A DNA stretch of 64,000 nt from Lachnospiraceae bacterium YSB2008 (GTDB taxonomy: Bacteria; Bacillota; Clostridia; Lachnospirales; Lachnospiraceae): positions 62,001 to 126,000 of the forward strand of contig JHWR01000003.1 in assembly GCA_000687655.1 (NCBI GenBank), in the 5' to 3' direction. Shown one piece after another: positions 53,825 to 61,641 of this stretch. The notes under the pieces are model-generated. The model was given only the letters and a program-made list of their open reading frames with translations, was not told the origin of the DNA and did no database searches. Both the position numbers and the translations under genes were made by a program. Each line of letters opens with the position of its first letter. The stretch's first letter is position 1.

Positions 53825-54067
53825 CCGCATGGACAGGCATATCGATAGCATGATGCGTGAACCGTTTTACAAGGGGCGTAATAATATGGTAATATAACCC
53901 TGGTTGTTACTTATCAACTGGGGTTTTTTACGTTGGAAAAGCTTTTTTCTGAACGACTAAATGGAGGTATTGTTTATGAGGAAGGGATTTGGAAACTGGA
54001 AGAAGGTTGTTGGAATAATGACAGCACTCACTTTGGCTCTCGGAATGACAAATATGAGTGTGTTTGC
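53822..54067. repeat. Direct repeat, copy 1 (leader plus signal-peptide cassette)
   Basis: About 246 bp starting at the TetR stop codon (TAACCGCATGGACAGGCATA) and running through a terminator-like hairpin and the first 30 codons of the surface protein. It is repeated at 55529-55769; the signal-peptide coding part is nearly identical, the middle of the leader more diverged. Confidence 0.9.
53896..53930 (+). terminator. Terminator-like hairpin before the surface protein
   Basis: AACCCTGGTTG pairs fully (two G-T pairs) with CAACTGGGGTT around TTACTTAT, then six Ts. It lies 46 bp upstream of the surface protein ATG and 72 bp after the TetR stop. It could end the TetR transcript or act as an attenuator in the leader. 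Confidence 0.75.
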
Positions 54068-55505
54068 CGATGAGATTGACGTTGGTGGGCAAGAAGGTGA
54101 ACAGGAGGAAACTGAAGTTCCTGATCCATTGAATGGATTTGCTGAGATAGCGCCTAATCAGGATGGGGGAGTTTTATTCTATCATACTGATAAAGATGAC
54201 GGTGACGCATGTGCAGTCTATTCAGAGGATAACACCTTTGAAATGGGAGACATTAATAATACCAAACAAAATTATTACGGTTATTCGCTTTTTATCAAAA
54301 ACCTTGGCGATGAGGCAATGGTTACAACCGGTTCTGTAACAAATACCGGTAGTTCCACTGGGGGTGAGATGACCGGCGTCTATGCTTATAACGAAGGCGG
54401 TAAAGTTGATGTCACAACAGGTGCTGTTAAGGCTGAAAATGAGGATACGGCGTGGGTTGTCGGAGTATATGCAGACGGAAGAAACGGTAACTCGACCAAT
54501 ATGAATATAGAAGGAGATGTTGTCGGAGTCGGTGGTAAGTATGCAACCGGAATCAATATAGTTCAGAGTGGAGAAGGAGAAACAAAAGTATCAGTAAAAA
54601 ACGGAGATGTCACCGGAAAAGCATCAAGGGATGCAAGTGGAGCATCAATAAGGGCAATGAGTGGAGGAAGAGCAACACTTGTTGTTAAAGGTGGCGATAT
54701 CAGAAGTAATATCTTCGGATTAGTATTAAGCGCTGATGATGCCGATGGAACTGGGATTAATGTTGTAGCAGACGGAACAGTATCAGGCGGAGTTTATGTT
54801 ACAGGTGGAGCTTCAGCTGAAAATATAAATCTTACAGTATGGAAGATAGAGCCATCTGTAAAGGGAGCATATATTTCAGACAATGAGGAAGACTTTTTGA
54901 ATGTTGAAGATGGTCATTTAATGGCTGCTCCGGATGAATCAAACCTGGGCGGAGCTGCAAATGGAAATCTTGGCGCAACTACTCCAACGGGTAACAATCT
55001 GGCTAATGTATATTATATTATTAAGGTTGAGCAGCCGGAGGCAGGTGGAAAGCTCACAGCTACAAAGGCAGATGGTTCTGCACTTGATAAAAGTGAAGGC
55101 TATGACGCAGCAAAGAGTGGTGAGAAGGTATATCTCAAGGTTGATCTTCAGGACGGATATGAGATTCTTGGCGCATTCAACGGCGAAGGTCAGGAAGAGA
55201 CTCTTCTCAAGGATGCTGATGGAAATTACTATGTAGAAGTAACTCAGGCCGGTGGAGTATATCTTTCAGTTAAGCTTAATAAGACAGCTGAAGATAAAGA
55301 AACTGTTGATGATGACGATACAGACGAAGAAGTAACTCCGGCAACAACAGATACAGGCAGCAAGGAAGCTCCTGCATCCAAGAACCTTGCAGATTCTCCA
55401 AAGACAGGAGATGAGACAAATGTAATGCTCATGATAATCCTTATGGGTCTTTCACTCACAGGTGCAGTTTCTGTAATCGAAATGAAGAGAAGACAGGAAA
55501 GATAA
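53976..55505 (+). CDS. Cell-surface protein with sortase-like C-terminal anchor
   Basis: About 509 aa from the ATG at 53976, chosen because ATGGAGGT lies just upstream. Signal peptide (KKVVGIMTALTLALGMTNMS, cleavage near VFADE), then beta-rich repeated strands (GSVTNTGSSTGGEMTGVYAY, GDVVGVGGKYATGINI and similar) suggesting a right-handed beta-helix, a second domain with GGKLTATKADGSAL, an acidic Thr linker and an LPxTG-variant SPKTGDE, a hydrophobic helix and a KRRQER tail. Likely displayed on the wall by sortase. Its 5' end is duplicated downstream. Confidence 0.85.
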   Translation: MRKGFGNWKKVVGIMTALTLALGMTNMSVFADEIDVGGQEGEQEETEVPDPLNGFAEIAPNQDGGVLFYHTDKDDGDACAVYSEDNTFEMGDINNTKQNYYGYSLFIKNLGDEAMVTTGSVTNTGSSTGGEMTGVYAYNEGGKVDVTTGAVKAENEDTAWVVGVYADGRNGNSTNMNIEGDVVGVGGKYATGINIVQSGEGETKVSVKNGDVTGKASRDASGASIRAMSGGRATLVVKGGDIRSNIFGLVLSADDADGTGINVVADGTVSGGVYVTGGASAENINLTVWKIEPSVKGAYISDNEEDFLNVEDGHLMAAPDESNLGGAANGNLGATTPTGNNLANVYYIIKVEQPEAGGKLTATKADGSALDKSEGYDAAKSGEKVYLKVDLQDGYEILGAFNGEGQEETLLKDADGNYYVEVTQAGGVYLSVKLNKTAEDKETVDDDDTDEEVTPATTDTGSKEAPASKNLADSPKTGDETNVMLMIILMGLSLTGAVSVIEMKRRQER

Positions 55506-55528
55506 CAGAAGGATCACTAATAAATCTT

Positions 55529-55769
55529 TAACCGCATGGACAGGCATACCGACCGATTAGCCCGGTAAACTGTTTTGAGGGGCTGGATTTTGGTAAAATA
55601 ACCCTAGTTGTTACTTATCAACTGGGGTTTTTTTATTGGAAAGCTCTTTTCTAAATGACAAATGGAGGTATTGCTTATGAGGAAAAGATTTGGAAGCTGG
55701 AAGAAGGTTGTTGGAATAATGACAGCACTCACTCTGACACTCGGAATGACAAATATGAGTGTGTTTGCA
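55529..55769. repeat. Direct repeat, copy 2 (leader plus signal-peptide cassette)
   Basis: Second copy of the cassette at 53822-54067, beginning TAACCGCATGGACAGGCATA 24 bp after the surface protein stop. Downstream of the signal peptide the similarity ends abruptly. Confidence 0.9.
55600..55637 (+). terminator. Terminator-like hairpin, copy 2
   Basis: AACCCTAGTTG pairs without mismatch (one G-T) with CAACTGGGGTT, loop TTACTTAT, then seven Ts. In the A/T pair it compensates the G-T pair of copy 1, so the stem is conserved. Confidence 0.85.
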
Positions 55770-55799
55770 GGAGAAGACCGGCGAGGAAGAATAAAATGA
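55677..55799 (+). pseudogene. Orphan signal peptide, remnant of a duplicated surface protein gene
   Basis: 40 codons: MRKRFGSWKKVVGIMTALTL, then TLGMTNMSVFAGEDRRGRIK and stop. The first 31 residues match the signal peptide of the upstream surface protein almost exactly; the mature protein is missing. It keeps the TGGAGGTATTGCTT ribosome-binding region. Best read as a truncated paralogue left by duplication and deletion; expression of the short peptide is possible but there is no reason to assume function. Confidence 0.8.
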
Positions 55800-55813
55800 A
55801 AAAATTTAAAATT

Positions 55814-55847
55814 ACCTATTGACATACTAGGTAATAGATGTTATTAT
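55814..55847 (+). promoter_or_regulatory. Promoter with palindromic operator of the Cys/Met uptake operon
   Basis: -35 TTGACA (55819-55824), 17-bp spacer, -10 TATTAT (55842-55847). The -35 sits inside ACCTATTGACATACTAGGT (55814-55832), an ACCTA/TAGGT palindrome. The same motif with one change lies in the promoter at 61525. A repressor bound here would block RNA polymerase. Confidence 0.8.
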
Positions 55848-55920
55848 ACCCATCGTTCCAAGGAAATGTAATTTCAAAGCATTACATTTTCAAAAATATG
55901 AAAGAAGGAGGCAAAAAGAT

Positions 55921-56055
55921 ATGTTCTATAATCGTACATCTAAACTGAATACAGAGATGATGTGTTGTTGTCGAATGCTATACTCCCGGGCATATAATAT
56001 GGCTGGTGTTTCGGCATGTCGATGTTGCCGCCTCAGAGGAAACACCGTAAGGTAA
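55921..56055 (+). CDS. Cys/Met-rich leader peptide of the uptake operon
   Basis: 44 aa with a textbook GAAGGAGG site 9 nt upstream. Sequence features: NTEMMCCCRMLYSRAY at residues 10-25 and GVSACRCCRLRGNTVR at 29-44, so three consecutive Cys codons after two Met codons, then a second Cys-Arg-Cys-Cys cluster. It begins about 70 bp after the -10, ahead of a terminator and the SBP gene. Cys runs in a short leader frame are the mark of ribosome-mediated attenuation, sensing Cys-tRNA (and perhaps Met-tRNA). Not previously assigned by me to any known leader family. Confidence 0.8.
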   Translation: MFYNRTSKLNTEMMCCCRMLYSRAYNMAGVSACRCCRLRGNTVR

Positions 56056-56129
56056 TTAAATGACTCATATGTCGTTTGTAAATCAGAAGCCATTTGCCCG
56101 GGAGCGAGATATTAAGCCCCGGGCTTTTT
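55983..56129 (+). promoter_or_regulatory. Transcription attenuator with mutually exclusive helices
   Basis: Terminator: GCCCGGG (56096-56102) pairs with CCCGGGC (56118-56124), then TTTTTGATT. Competing helix: CTCCCGGGCA (55983-55992, codons 21-24 of the leader peptide) is a perfect 10-bp complement of TGCCCGGGAG (56095-56104), the terminator's left arm. Between them an 8-bp stem GGTGTTTC/GAAACACC (56005-56012 and 56039-56046) encloses the second Cys cluster. Which ribosome position favours which fold is not settled here. Confidence 0.78.
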
Positions 56130-56207
56130 GATTGTTCAAATCAATAAAGTCTGATTAACTCTTGAAGCAAAAACAACACATTATTTGAAAAAAGGAAGGA
56201 TAAAGAA

Positions 56208-57896
56208 ATGAAGAACAGAAAACTCGTTAAAGAAGGATTTACAAAGAAACTCAAGCGCATCGCCGCATTTGGTCTTACAGCAGTAACAGCACTCAGCCTT
56301 GCAACAGGATGCGGGGACAATGCAGATAAGGCAGATGCAGCAAATACAGAAGCAAAGGATTCAAAGGCAGTATACAGAACACTTGATGAGATCAAGGAAA
56401 GCGGAAAGGTAAATATCGGAGTCTTCTCCGACAAGTCCCCATTCGGATATGTCGATGAGAACGGTGATTATCAGGGATATGATGTTTACTTCGCTGAGAG
56501 GATAGGTAAGGACCTGGGCGTTGATATCAATTACGTATCAACAGAAGCAGCCAGCAGAGTTGAGTACCTCGAGACAGGCAAGGTTGATATCATTCTCGCA
56601 AACTTCACAGTAACAGATGAAAGAGCAGAGAAGGTTGACTTCGCTCTTCCATATATGAACGTAGCACTCGGAGTTGTTTCACACGATGACAATGTGATCA
56701 CAGACCTTTCCCAGATTGGTGCAGATGATCAGGTAATAGTAATTTCAGGAACAACAGCTGAGACATACCTCACAGAGAACAATCCGGATATCAAGCTTCA
56801 GAAGTTTGATACATATGCAGCAGCAAAGAGTTCATTTGAAAATGGAACAGGCGTTGCATGGGCAAATGACAATACTGAGGTTATAGCATTTGCAAATGAA
56901 AATGATGGATACACAGTAGGAATCGAGACACTCGGTAGTCTTGATACTATCGCACCTGCAGTATCAAAGGGAAATGAATCGCTCCTCAACTGGCTGAATG
57001 ATGAGATCAAATCACTCGGCGATGAGAAATTCTTCCATGCAGATTATGAAGCAACACTTCTTGATACTTATGGTAAGGACTACGAGGAAACACTTGTTGT
57101 TGAAGGCGGCGTTGTTGGTAATAACACAGATACTGATGCAGCGGATGAACCTGTTGAAGCAAAGGGTACTATCAAGATTGGTGCATCACCTACACCTCAT
57201 GCAGAGATTCTTGCAAAGGCAGCTGAGCTTCTTAAGGCAAAGGGCTGGGAGCTTGAAGTAACAGAATTTGAAGATTATGTTCAGCCAAACCTTGTAGTTG
57301 AGAGTGATGAGCTTGATGCAAACTATTTCCAGCACGTACCATACCTTGACAATTTCAATGATGAGAACGGAACACACCTTGTATCAGCAGGCGGAATCCA
57401 CTACGAGCCATTCGGAATCTATCCGGGAACAAAGAGCTCACTTGATGATCTTGCAGATGGCGATACTATAGCAGTTCCAAATGATACAACAAATGAAGCA
57501 AGAGCACTTCTTCTCCTTCAGGCAAATGGAGTTATCACACTTAAGGAAGATGCAGGTCTTACAGCTACAGTTCTTGATATAGTTGACAATCCTAAGAACA
57601 TTAATATTCAGGAGCTCGAGGCAGCTCAGGTAAGCAGAGTAAAGGATGAGGTAGCTTTCGTAGTACTTAACGGAAACTATGCACTTGAAGCAGGCTTCTC
57701 AGTAGCTAAGGATTCCATAGCATATGAGACATCAGATTCTGAAGCAGCTAAGACATACGTAAACATCGTAGCAGTAAAAGAAGGAAATGAAGATAACGAA
57801 GGCATCAAGGCTCTTGTAGAAGTTCTTAAGTCAGATGAGATCAAGGATTTCATCAACGAAACATATGACGGAGCAGTTATACCTTTTGAGGAATAA
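56208..57896 (+). CDS. Lipoprotein fusing family-3 amino-acid binding domain and MetQ/NlpA domain
   Basis: 562 aa. Lipobox LATGC (Cys at about 30). Residues about 52-300 form a periplasmic-binding-protein family 3 domain (GVFSDKSPFGYVDENGDYQG, ANFTVTDERAEKVDFALPYM), the class used for polar amino acids and cystine. Residues about 320-560 form a MetQ/NlpA domain (GTIKIGASPTPHAEILAKAA, DANYFQHVPYLDNFN, PNDTTNEARALLLLQANG). These are normally separate proteins. One tether with two receptors matches the two permease types encoded downstream. First structural gene behind the Cys/Met leader. Confidence 0.92.
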   Translation: MKNRKLVKEGFTKKLKRIAAFGLTAVTALSLATGCGDNADKADAANTEAKDSKAVYRTLDEIKESGKVNIGVFSDKSPFGYVDENGDYQGYDVYFAERIGKDLGVDINYVSTEAASRVEYLETGKVDIILANFTVTDERAEKVDFALPYMNVALGVVSHDDNVITDLSQIGADDQVIVISGTTAETYLTENNPDIKLQKFDTYAAAKSSFENGTGVAWANDNTEVIAFANENDGYTVGIETLGSLDTIAPAVSKGNESLLNWLNDEIKSLGDEKFFHADYEATLLDTYGKDYEETLVVEGGVVGNNTDTDAADEPVEAKGTIKIGASPTPHAEILAKAAELLKAKGWELEVTEFEDYVQPNLVVESDELDANYFQHVPYLDNFNDENGTHLVSAGGIHYEPFGIYPGTKSSLDDLADGDTIAVPNDTTNEARALLLLQANGVITLKEDAGLTATVLDIVDNPKNINIQELEAAQVSRVKDEVAFVVLNGNYALEAGFSVAKDSIAYETSDSEAAKTYVNIVAVKEGNEDNEGIKALVEVLKSDEIKDFINETYDGAVIPFEE

Positions 57897-57919
57897 TTCG
57901 TAACTGACGGAATAATAAT

Positions 57920-58726
57920 ATGGCAATAATAGAAGTAAAAAACTTAACTAAGGAATATAAGACCGATGAAGGCGTACTGACCGCACTCTCAGATGTTTCC
58001 CTCTCCATAGAGGAGGGGGAGATATTCGGAGTGATAGGACTTTCAGGTGCTGGTAAGAGTACTTTTGTAAGGACCTTGAATCTGCTTGAAAGACCTACTT
58101 CCGGAAGTGTAATAGTACGTGGAAGAAGTCTCACCTCACTTTCTGAGAGAGAACTCAGGGAAGAGAGACGGAGCATCGGTATGATATTTCAGCACTTCAA
58201 CCTCCTGTACCAGAGGAATGTACTGGACAATGTAGCGTTCCCGTTAGAGATAGCGGGATACAGAAAAAAGGATGCCAGGAAGAAGGCAGCCGAATATCTG
58301 AATATTGTAGGTCTGGCTGAAAAGGCCAAGGCTTATCCTGCACAGCTTTCAGGCGGTCAGAAGCAGAGAGTTGCTATCGCGAGAAGTCTTGCGGCTGATC
58401 CTAAGATCATACTTTCTGATGAGGCGACAAGCGCACTTGATCCGGAAACAACCTCAAACATACTTTCACTTCTGAAAAAGATCAATAAAGAATATGGCAT
58501 CACCATAGTTCTCATAACACATGAAATGAAAGTAATAGAGCAGATATGTGACAGGGTTGCAGTTCTTGACGGGGGTAAGCTCTCGGAGATGGGAACAGTG
58601 GAGGAACTCTTCAGCAATCCTAAGACAAAGGCTGCCAAGAGACTCATATACACAGAACGTATCGACAAAGAGATCGAGTCGGACGGCAGCAAGATTATAG
58701 ATTTTAAAGAAAGGAGAGCTATATAG
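57920..58726 (+). CDS. Methionine-type ABC transporter ATPase lacking the C-terminal sensor domain
   Basis: 268 aa. MetN-like: GVIGLSGAGKSTFVRTLNLL with Walker A, signature LSGGQKQRVAIARSLA, Walker B IILSDEATSALDPET and switch LITHEMK. MetN proteins are usually about 340 aa with a C-terminal NIL domain that binds methionine and inhibits transport; this one ends soon after the ATPase, so that feedback is apparently absent. Shares one base with the following permease gene (TAGTG), so translation is coupled. Confidence 0.92.
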   Translation: MAIIEVKNLTKEYKTDEGVLTALSDVSLSIEEGEIFGVIGLSGAGKSTFVRTLNLLERPTSGSVIVRGRSLTSLSERELREERRSIGMIFQHFNLLYQRNVLDNVAFPLEIAGYRKKDARKKAAEYLNIVGLAEKAKAYPAQLSGGQKQRVAIARSLAADPKIILSDEATSALDPETTSNILSLLKKINKEYGITIVLITHEMKVIEQICDRVAVLDGGKLSEMGTVEELFSNPKTKAAKRLIYTERIDKEIESDGSKIIDFKERRAI

Positions 58727-59388
58727 TGAACGTATCAGACATACTTACAATGCTATGGGCAGGAACGAGAGATACTCTTCTTATGGTGCTTTTGTCCACC
58801 CTGTTCGGCTACATACTTGGACTTCCTATAGGCGTTCTCCTTACAGTAACGGATTCGAATGGAATCGCCCCTAATAAACCACTGTACAAGGTATTTGACG
58901 TGATGGTAAATGTAACGAGGAGCGTTCCATTTCTTATTCTCCTTATTCTGATCCAGCCGCTTACCAAGCTGCTGGTCGGAAAAAGCTATGGGACTGTAGC
59001 GACTATTGTGCCGCTCACACTGGCCGCTACTCCCCTCATAGCGCGAATGGTTGAAAGCTCCCTCAAGGAAGTCGACTCCGGTGTGATCGAAGCGGCTATC
59101 AGCATGGGGGCCGGTAAACTGGCAATAGTAAAGAAGGTTCTTATACCTGAAGCGAAGATATCGTTGCTTATCGGCGTAACTATTTCCCTTGGAACCATAC
59201 TCGGATATTCGGCCATGGCCGGAGTAGTCGGAGGCGGCGGACTCGGTGATATAGCAATACGATATGGTTATTACAGGTATGAGACAGAGATAATGATAAT
59301 CACTGTGGTCGTTCTGGTACTGCTGATGCAGATACTGCAGTGGATAGGAAATGTAATGTCCAAGAAGCTGGACAGAAGAAAAAGATAG
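58726..59388 (+). CDS. MetI-like ABC permease
   Basis: 220 aa, five membrane helices, GTG start sharing a base with the ATPase stop. MetI hallmarks: RDTLLMVLLSTLFGYILGLP, NVTRSVPFLILLILIQPLTK, and the EAA coupling loop EAAISMGAGKLAIVKKVLIPEA, then GYSAMAGVVGGGGLGDIAIR. Forms the methionine channel with the ATPase upstream and the MetQ half of the fused lipoprotein. Confidence 0.93.
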   Translation: MNVSDILTMLWAGTRDTLLMVLLSTLFGYILGLPIGVLLTVTDSNGIAPNKPLYKVFDVMVNVTRSVPFLILLILIQPLTKLLVGKSYGTVATIVPLTLAATPLIARMVESSLKEVDSGVIEAAISMGAGKLAIVKKVLIPEAKISLLIGVTISLGTILGYSAMAGVVGGGGLGDIAIRYGYYRYETEIMIITVVVLVLLMQILQWIGNVMSKKLDRRKR

Positions 59389-59412
59389 ATGCTCGGAAAG
59401 GAGGGGCAGTAA

Positions 59413-60072
59413 ATGAATACTTCCATAATGCTTGAATATCTGCCGCTCTTTCTGAAGGCACTTCTTCTCACGCTGAAGATAGGCTGGATAGGCATAACTC
59501 TTTCGGCTGCGATAGGGTTCATTACAGCAGTTATAAGATTCTACAAGATTCCTGTGTTAAGCAGGATTCTTGGCGCTTATATAGAACTTTTCAGGAATAC
59601 ACCTCTTCTGGTGCAGCTCTTTTTCATTTATTTCGGACTGCCGAGGGTGGGGATTTCACTAAGTGCAGAGGCTGCCGGAATAATAGGACTCGGACTTCTG
59701 GGTGGTGCATATATGGCTGAAACTCTCAGGAGCGGGCTTGAAGCAGTAAGTAAGGCTCAGACGGAAAGTGCACTTTCGCTGGGAATGAACAGATGGCAGA
59801 CTATGACGAGGATCATACTTCCCGAAGCTCTGGAGATGAGTATTCCGGGAATATCCGCAAATATAATATTCCTGCTTAAGGAAACCTCTGTTTTCTCAGC
59901 CATAAGTCTTATGGATCTGATGTTTACGGCAAAGGACCTGATAGGTCTTTATTACAGAACGATAGAGAGCCTTGCACTTCTGGTTATCTTCTATCTGATC
60001 ATACTTCTTCCTGTGTCGATAGCAGGAAGTGTTCTGGAGAGGAGGTACGGATTTGCAGTTTCTGGGAATTGA
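59413..60072 (+). CDS. Polar amino-acid ABC permease (HisM family), first subunit
   Basis: 219 aa, five helices. Family features: RIGW-like start LTLKIGWIGITLSAAIGFIT, IELFRNTPLLVQLFFIYFGL and the EAA loop ESALSLGMNRWQTMTRIILPEA. Paired with the next permease, whose TTG start overlaps it by 20 bp. With the family-3 domain of the lipoprotein it probably imports cystine or a related amino acid. ATG at 59413 with AAAGGAGGGG upstream. Confidence 0.92.
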   Translation: MNTSIMLEYLPLFLKALLLTLKIGWIGITLSAAIGFITAVIRFYKIPVLSRILGAYIELFRNTPLLVQLFFIYFGLPRVGISLSAEAAGIIGLGLLGGAYMAETLRSGLEAVSKAQTESALSLGMNRWQTMTRIILPEALEMSIPGISANIIFLLKETSVFSAISLMDLMFTAKDLIGLYYRTIESLALLVIFYLIILLPVSIAGSVLERRYGFAVSGN

Positions 60073-60730
60073 GACATTATTTAAAGGAAAAAATGCACTC
60101 CGACTTCTGGAGGGACTTTGGATATCACTCAGGATAAGCCTTATTTCCGTGATAATAAGTATAGTGCTGGGACTGGTGATAGGAGCTCTCCTTACAGGCA
60201 AAGGCAGAGTGTTAAAAGGAATCTACAGAGTATACCTTGAGGTTGTCAGGATAATGCCGCAGATGGTTCTTCTTTTCATTGTATTCTTCGGGACAACGAG
60301 GGTCCTGGGACTTAACATGAATGCAGAGGTGGCGGCAATCATAGTATTCAGCTTCTGGGGAACGGCTGAGATGGAGGATATAGTAAGAGGAGCTATCGTA
60401 AGTATTCCAAAGGTGCAGTATGAAAGTGCGGTGGCACTCGGGCTGCGCGACAGAGAAGTATTGTTTCATATAATAATACCTCAGGCAGTTAGGAGACTCA
60501 TTCCTCTCTCCATCAATCTGATTACCCGAATGATCAAGACTACCAGTCTTGTAATGATGATAGGAGTTGTAGAGGTATCAAAAGTCGGACAGCAGATCAT
60601 AGAAGCAAACAGAATGACATCACCAAATGGAGCGTTCGGGATATATCTCGTGATATTCCTTCTGTATTTTATAGTATGCTGGCCTATATCACTTATGTCG
60701 AAGAAACTTGAAGTACGTTGGAGTGAATAA
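60053..60730 (+). CDS. Polar amino-acid ABC permease (HisM family), second subunit
   Basis: 225 aa from a TTG start at 60053 (GAGGAGGT 7 nt upstream); an in-frame GTG at 60029 lies deeper in the preceding gene. Features: GLWISLRISLISVIISIVLG, YLEVVRIMPQMVLLFIVFFG and the EAA loop ESAVALGLRDREVLFHIIIPQA. Heterodimeric partner of the preceding permease. Confidence 0.9.
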   Translation: MQFLGIETLFKGKNALRLLEGLWISLRISLISVIISIVLGLVIGALLTGKGRVLKGIYRVYLEVVRIMPQMVLLFIVFFGTTRVLGLNMNAEVAAIIVFSFWGTAEMEDIVRGAIVSIPKVQYESAVALGLRDREVLFHIIIPQAVRRLIPLSINLITRMIKTTSLVMMIGVVEVSKVGQQIIEANRMTSPNGAFGIYLVIFLLYFIVCWPISLMSKKLEVRWSE

Positions 60731-61489
60731 ATGTCAGAAGCAGTTATACAATTGAATCATGTTACGAAGAATTATAAAGACGTTAAAGCTCTGAAGGATC
60801 TGAGCCTTAACGTTAATGAAGGCGAGGTCGTTGTCATCATAGGTCCTTCAGGCTGTGGAAAAAGTACACTGCTAAGGACTATCAACGGACTTGAGGATAT
60901 ACAGGGCGGAACGATACATTTTCGTGATAAGACAGTAAATGACGAAGGCAGGATGTCTAAGGATATAACCGAGATAAGACAGAAGATAGGAATGGTATTC
61001 CAGAGCTATGAACTCTTTCCTCATAAGAATATCCTTCAGAATATCATGCTTGCACCGGTAGTAGTGCAGAAGAGGGATAAGAAAGAGGTAGAAAAGGAAG
61101 CGGATGAGCTGCTAAGTAAGGTTGGACTCTCAGAAAAGAGGAAGGCATATCCGAAGGAACTGTCCGGAGGACAGAGGCAGAGAGTGGCCATAGTCCGTGC
61201 GCTGGCAATGCATCCTGAGGTTCTGCTTTTCGATGAGGTCACGGCGGCACTTGACCCGGAGATGGTAAGAGAAGTCCTGAATGTAATACTTGATCTCGCG
61301 AAGGACGGAAGGACCATGGTCGTTGTAACGCATGAGATGTCATTTGCCAAGGCGGTAGCTGACCGAGTTGTATTCATGGAGGACGGCGAGATAGTAGAAC
61401 AGGGAACTCCGGAGGAGATTTTCGTTCATCCAAAGAATGAGAGAGTGAGAAGATTCCTGGATACGTTCAGATTTGTCAAGGCAGGATAG
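60731..61489 (+). CDS. Polar amino-acid ABC transporter ATPase (GlnQ/HisP type)
   Basis: 252 aa, normal length. Walker [20 protein letters not shown]-loop [17 protein letters not shown], signature [19 protein letters not shown], Walker [15 protein letters not shown] and switch VVTHEM. Drives the two HisM-type permeases directly upstream, with 0 bp between genes. Last gene of the six-cistron operon; no strong terminator was seen in the 40 bp after it. Confidence 0.94.
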   Translation: MSEAVIQLNHVTKNYKDVKALKDLSLNVNEGEVVVIIGPSGCGKSTLLRTINGLEDIQGGTIHFRDKTVNDEGRMSKDITEIRQKIGMVFQSYELFPHKNILQNIMLAPVVVQKRDKKEVEKEADELLSKVGLSEKRKAYPKELSGGQRQRVAIVRALAMHPEVLLFDEVTAALDPEMVREVLNVILDLAKDGRTMVVVTHEMSFAKAVADRVVFMEDGEIVEQGTPEEIFVHPKNERVRRFLDTFRFVKAG

Positions 61490-61524
61490 TAAAGAGTACA
61501 TGGGGTGTTTAGTTTATTATATAA

Positions 61525-61559
61525 ACCTATTGACATAGTAGGTGTATAGCATATACAAT
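61525..61559 (+). promoter_or_regulatory. Promoter with the same palindromic operator, before the ligase gene
   Basis: ACCTATTGACATAGTAGGT (61525-61543) contains -35 TTGACA (61530-61535); -10 TACAAT (61554-61559) at 18 bp or TATACA at 16 bp. Eighteen of nineteen bases match the operator at 55814. The untranslated leader up to 61641 contains GAATC/GATTC and TCGC/GCGA inverted pairs but no Cys-rich frame. Confidence 0.75.
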
Positions 61560-61641
61560 GTACAAGCTATAAAAAACATAGAATCGCATCGGAGACGCGA
61601 CAACCGGGATTCAGATTAGAAAGAATATGAGGATTTTACAT

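Noticed and set aside
53822-53930. Possible c-di-GMP (GEMM) riboswitch before the surface protein
   Set aside because: A short resemblance to the GEMM core exists (GGACAGGCAT), but the other conserved blocks and overall length do not fit.
55921-56129. SAM-I, T-box or glycine riboswitch in the leader of the uptake operon
   Set aside because: None of the conserved cores is present; the Cys-coding leader frame and the paired arms explain the RNA better.
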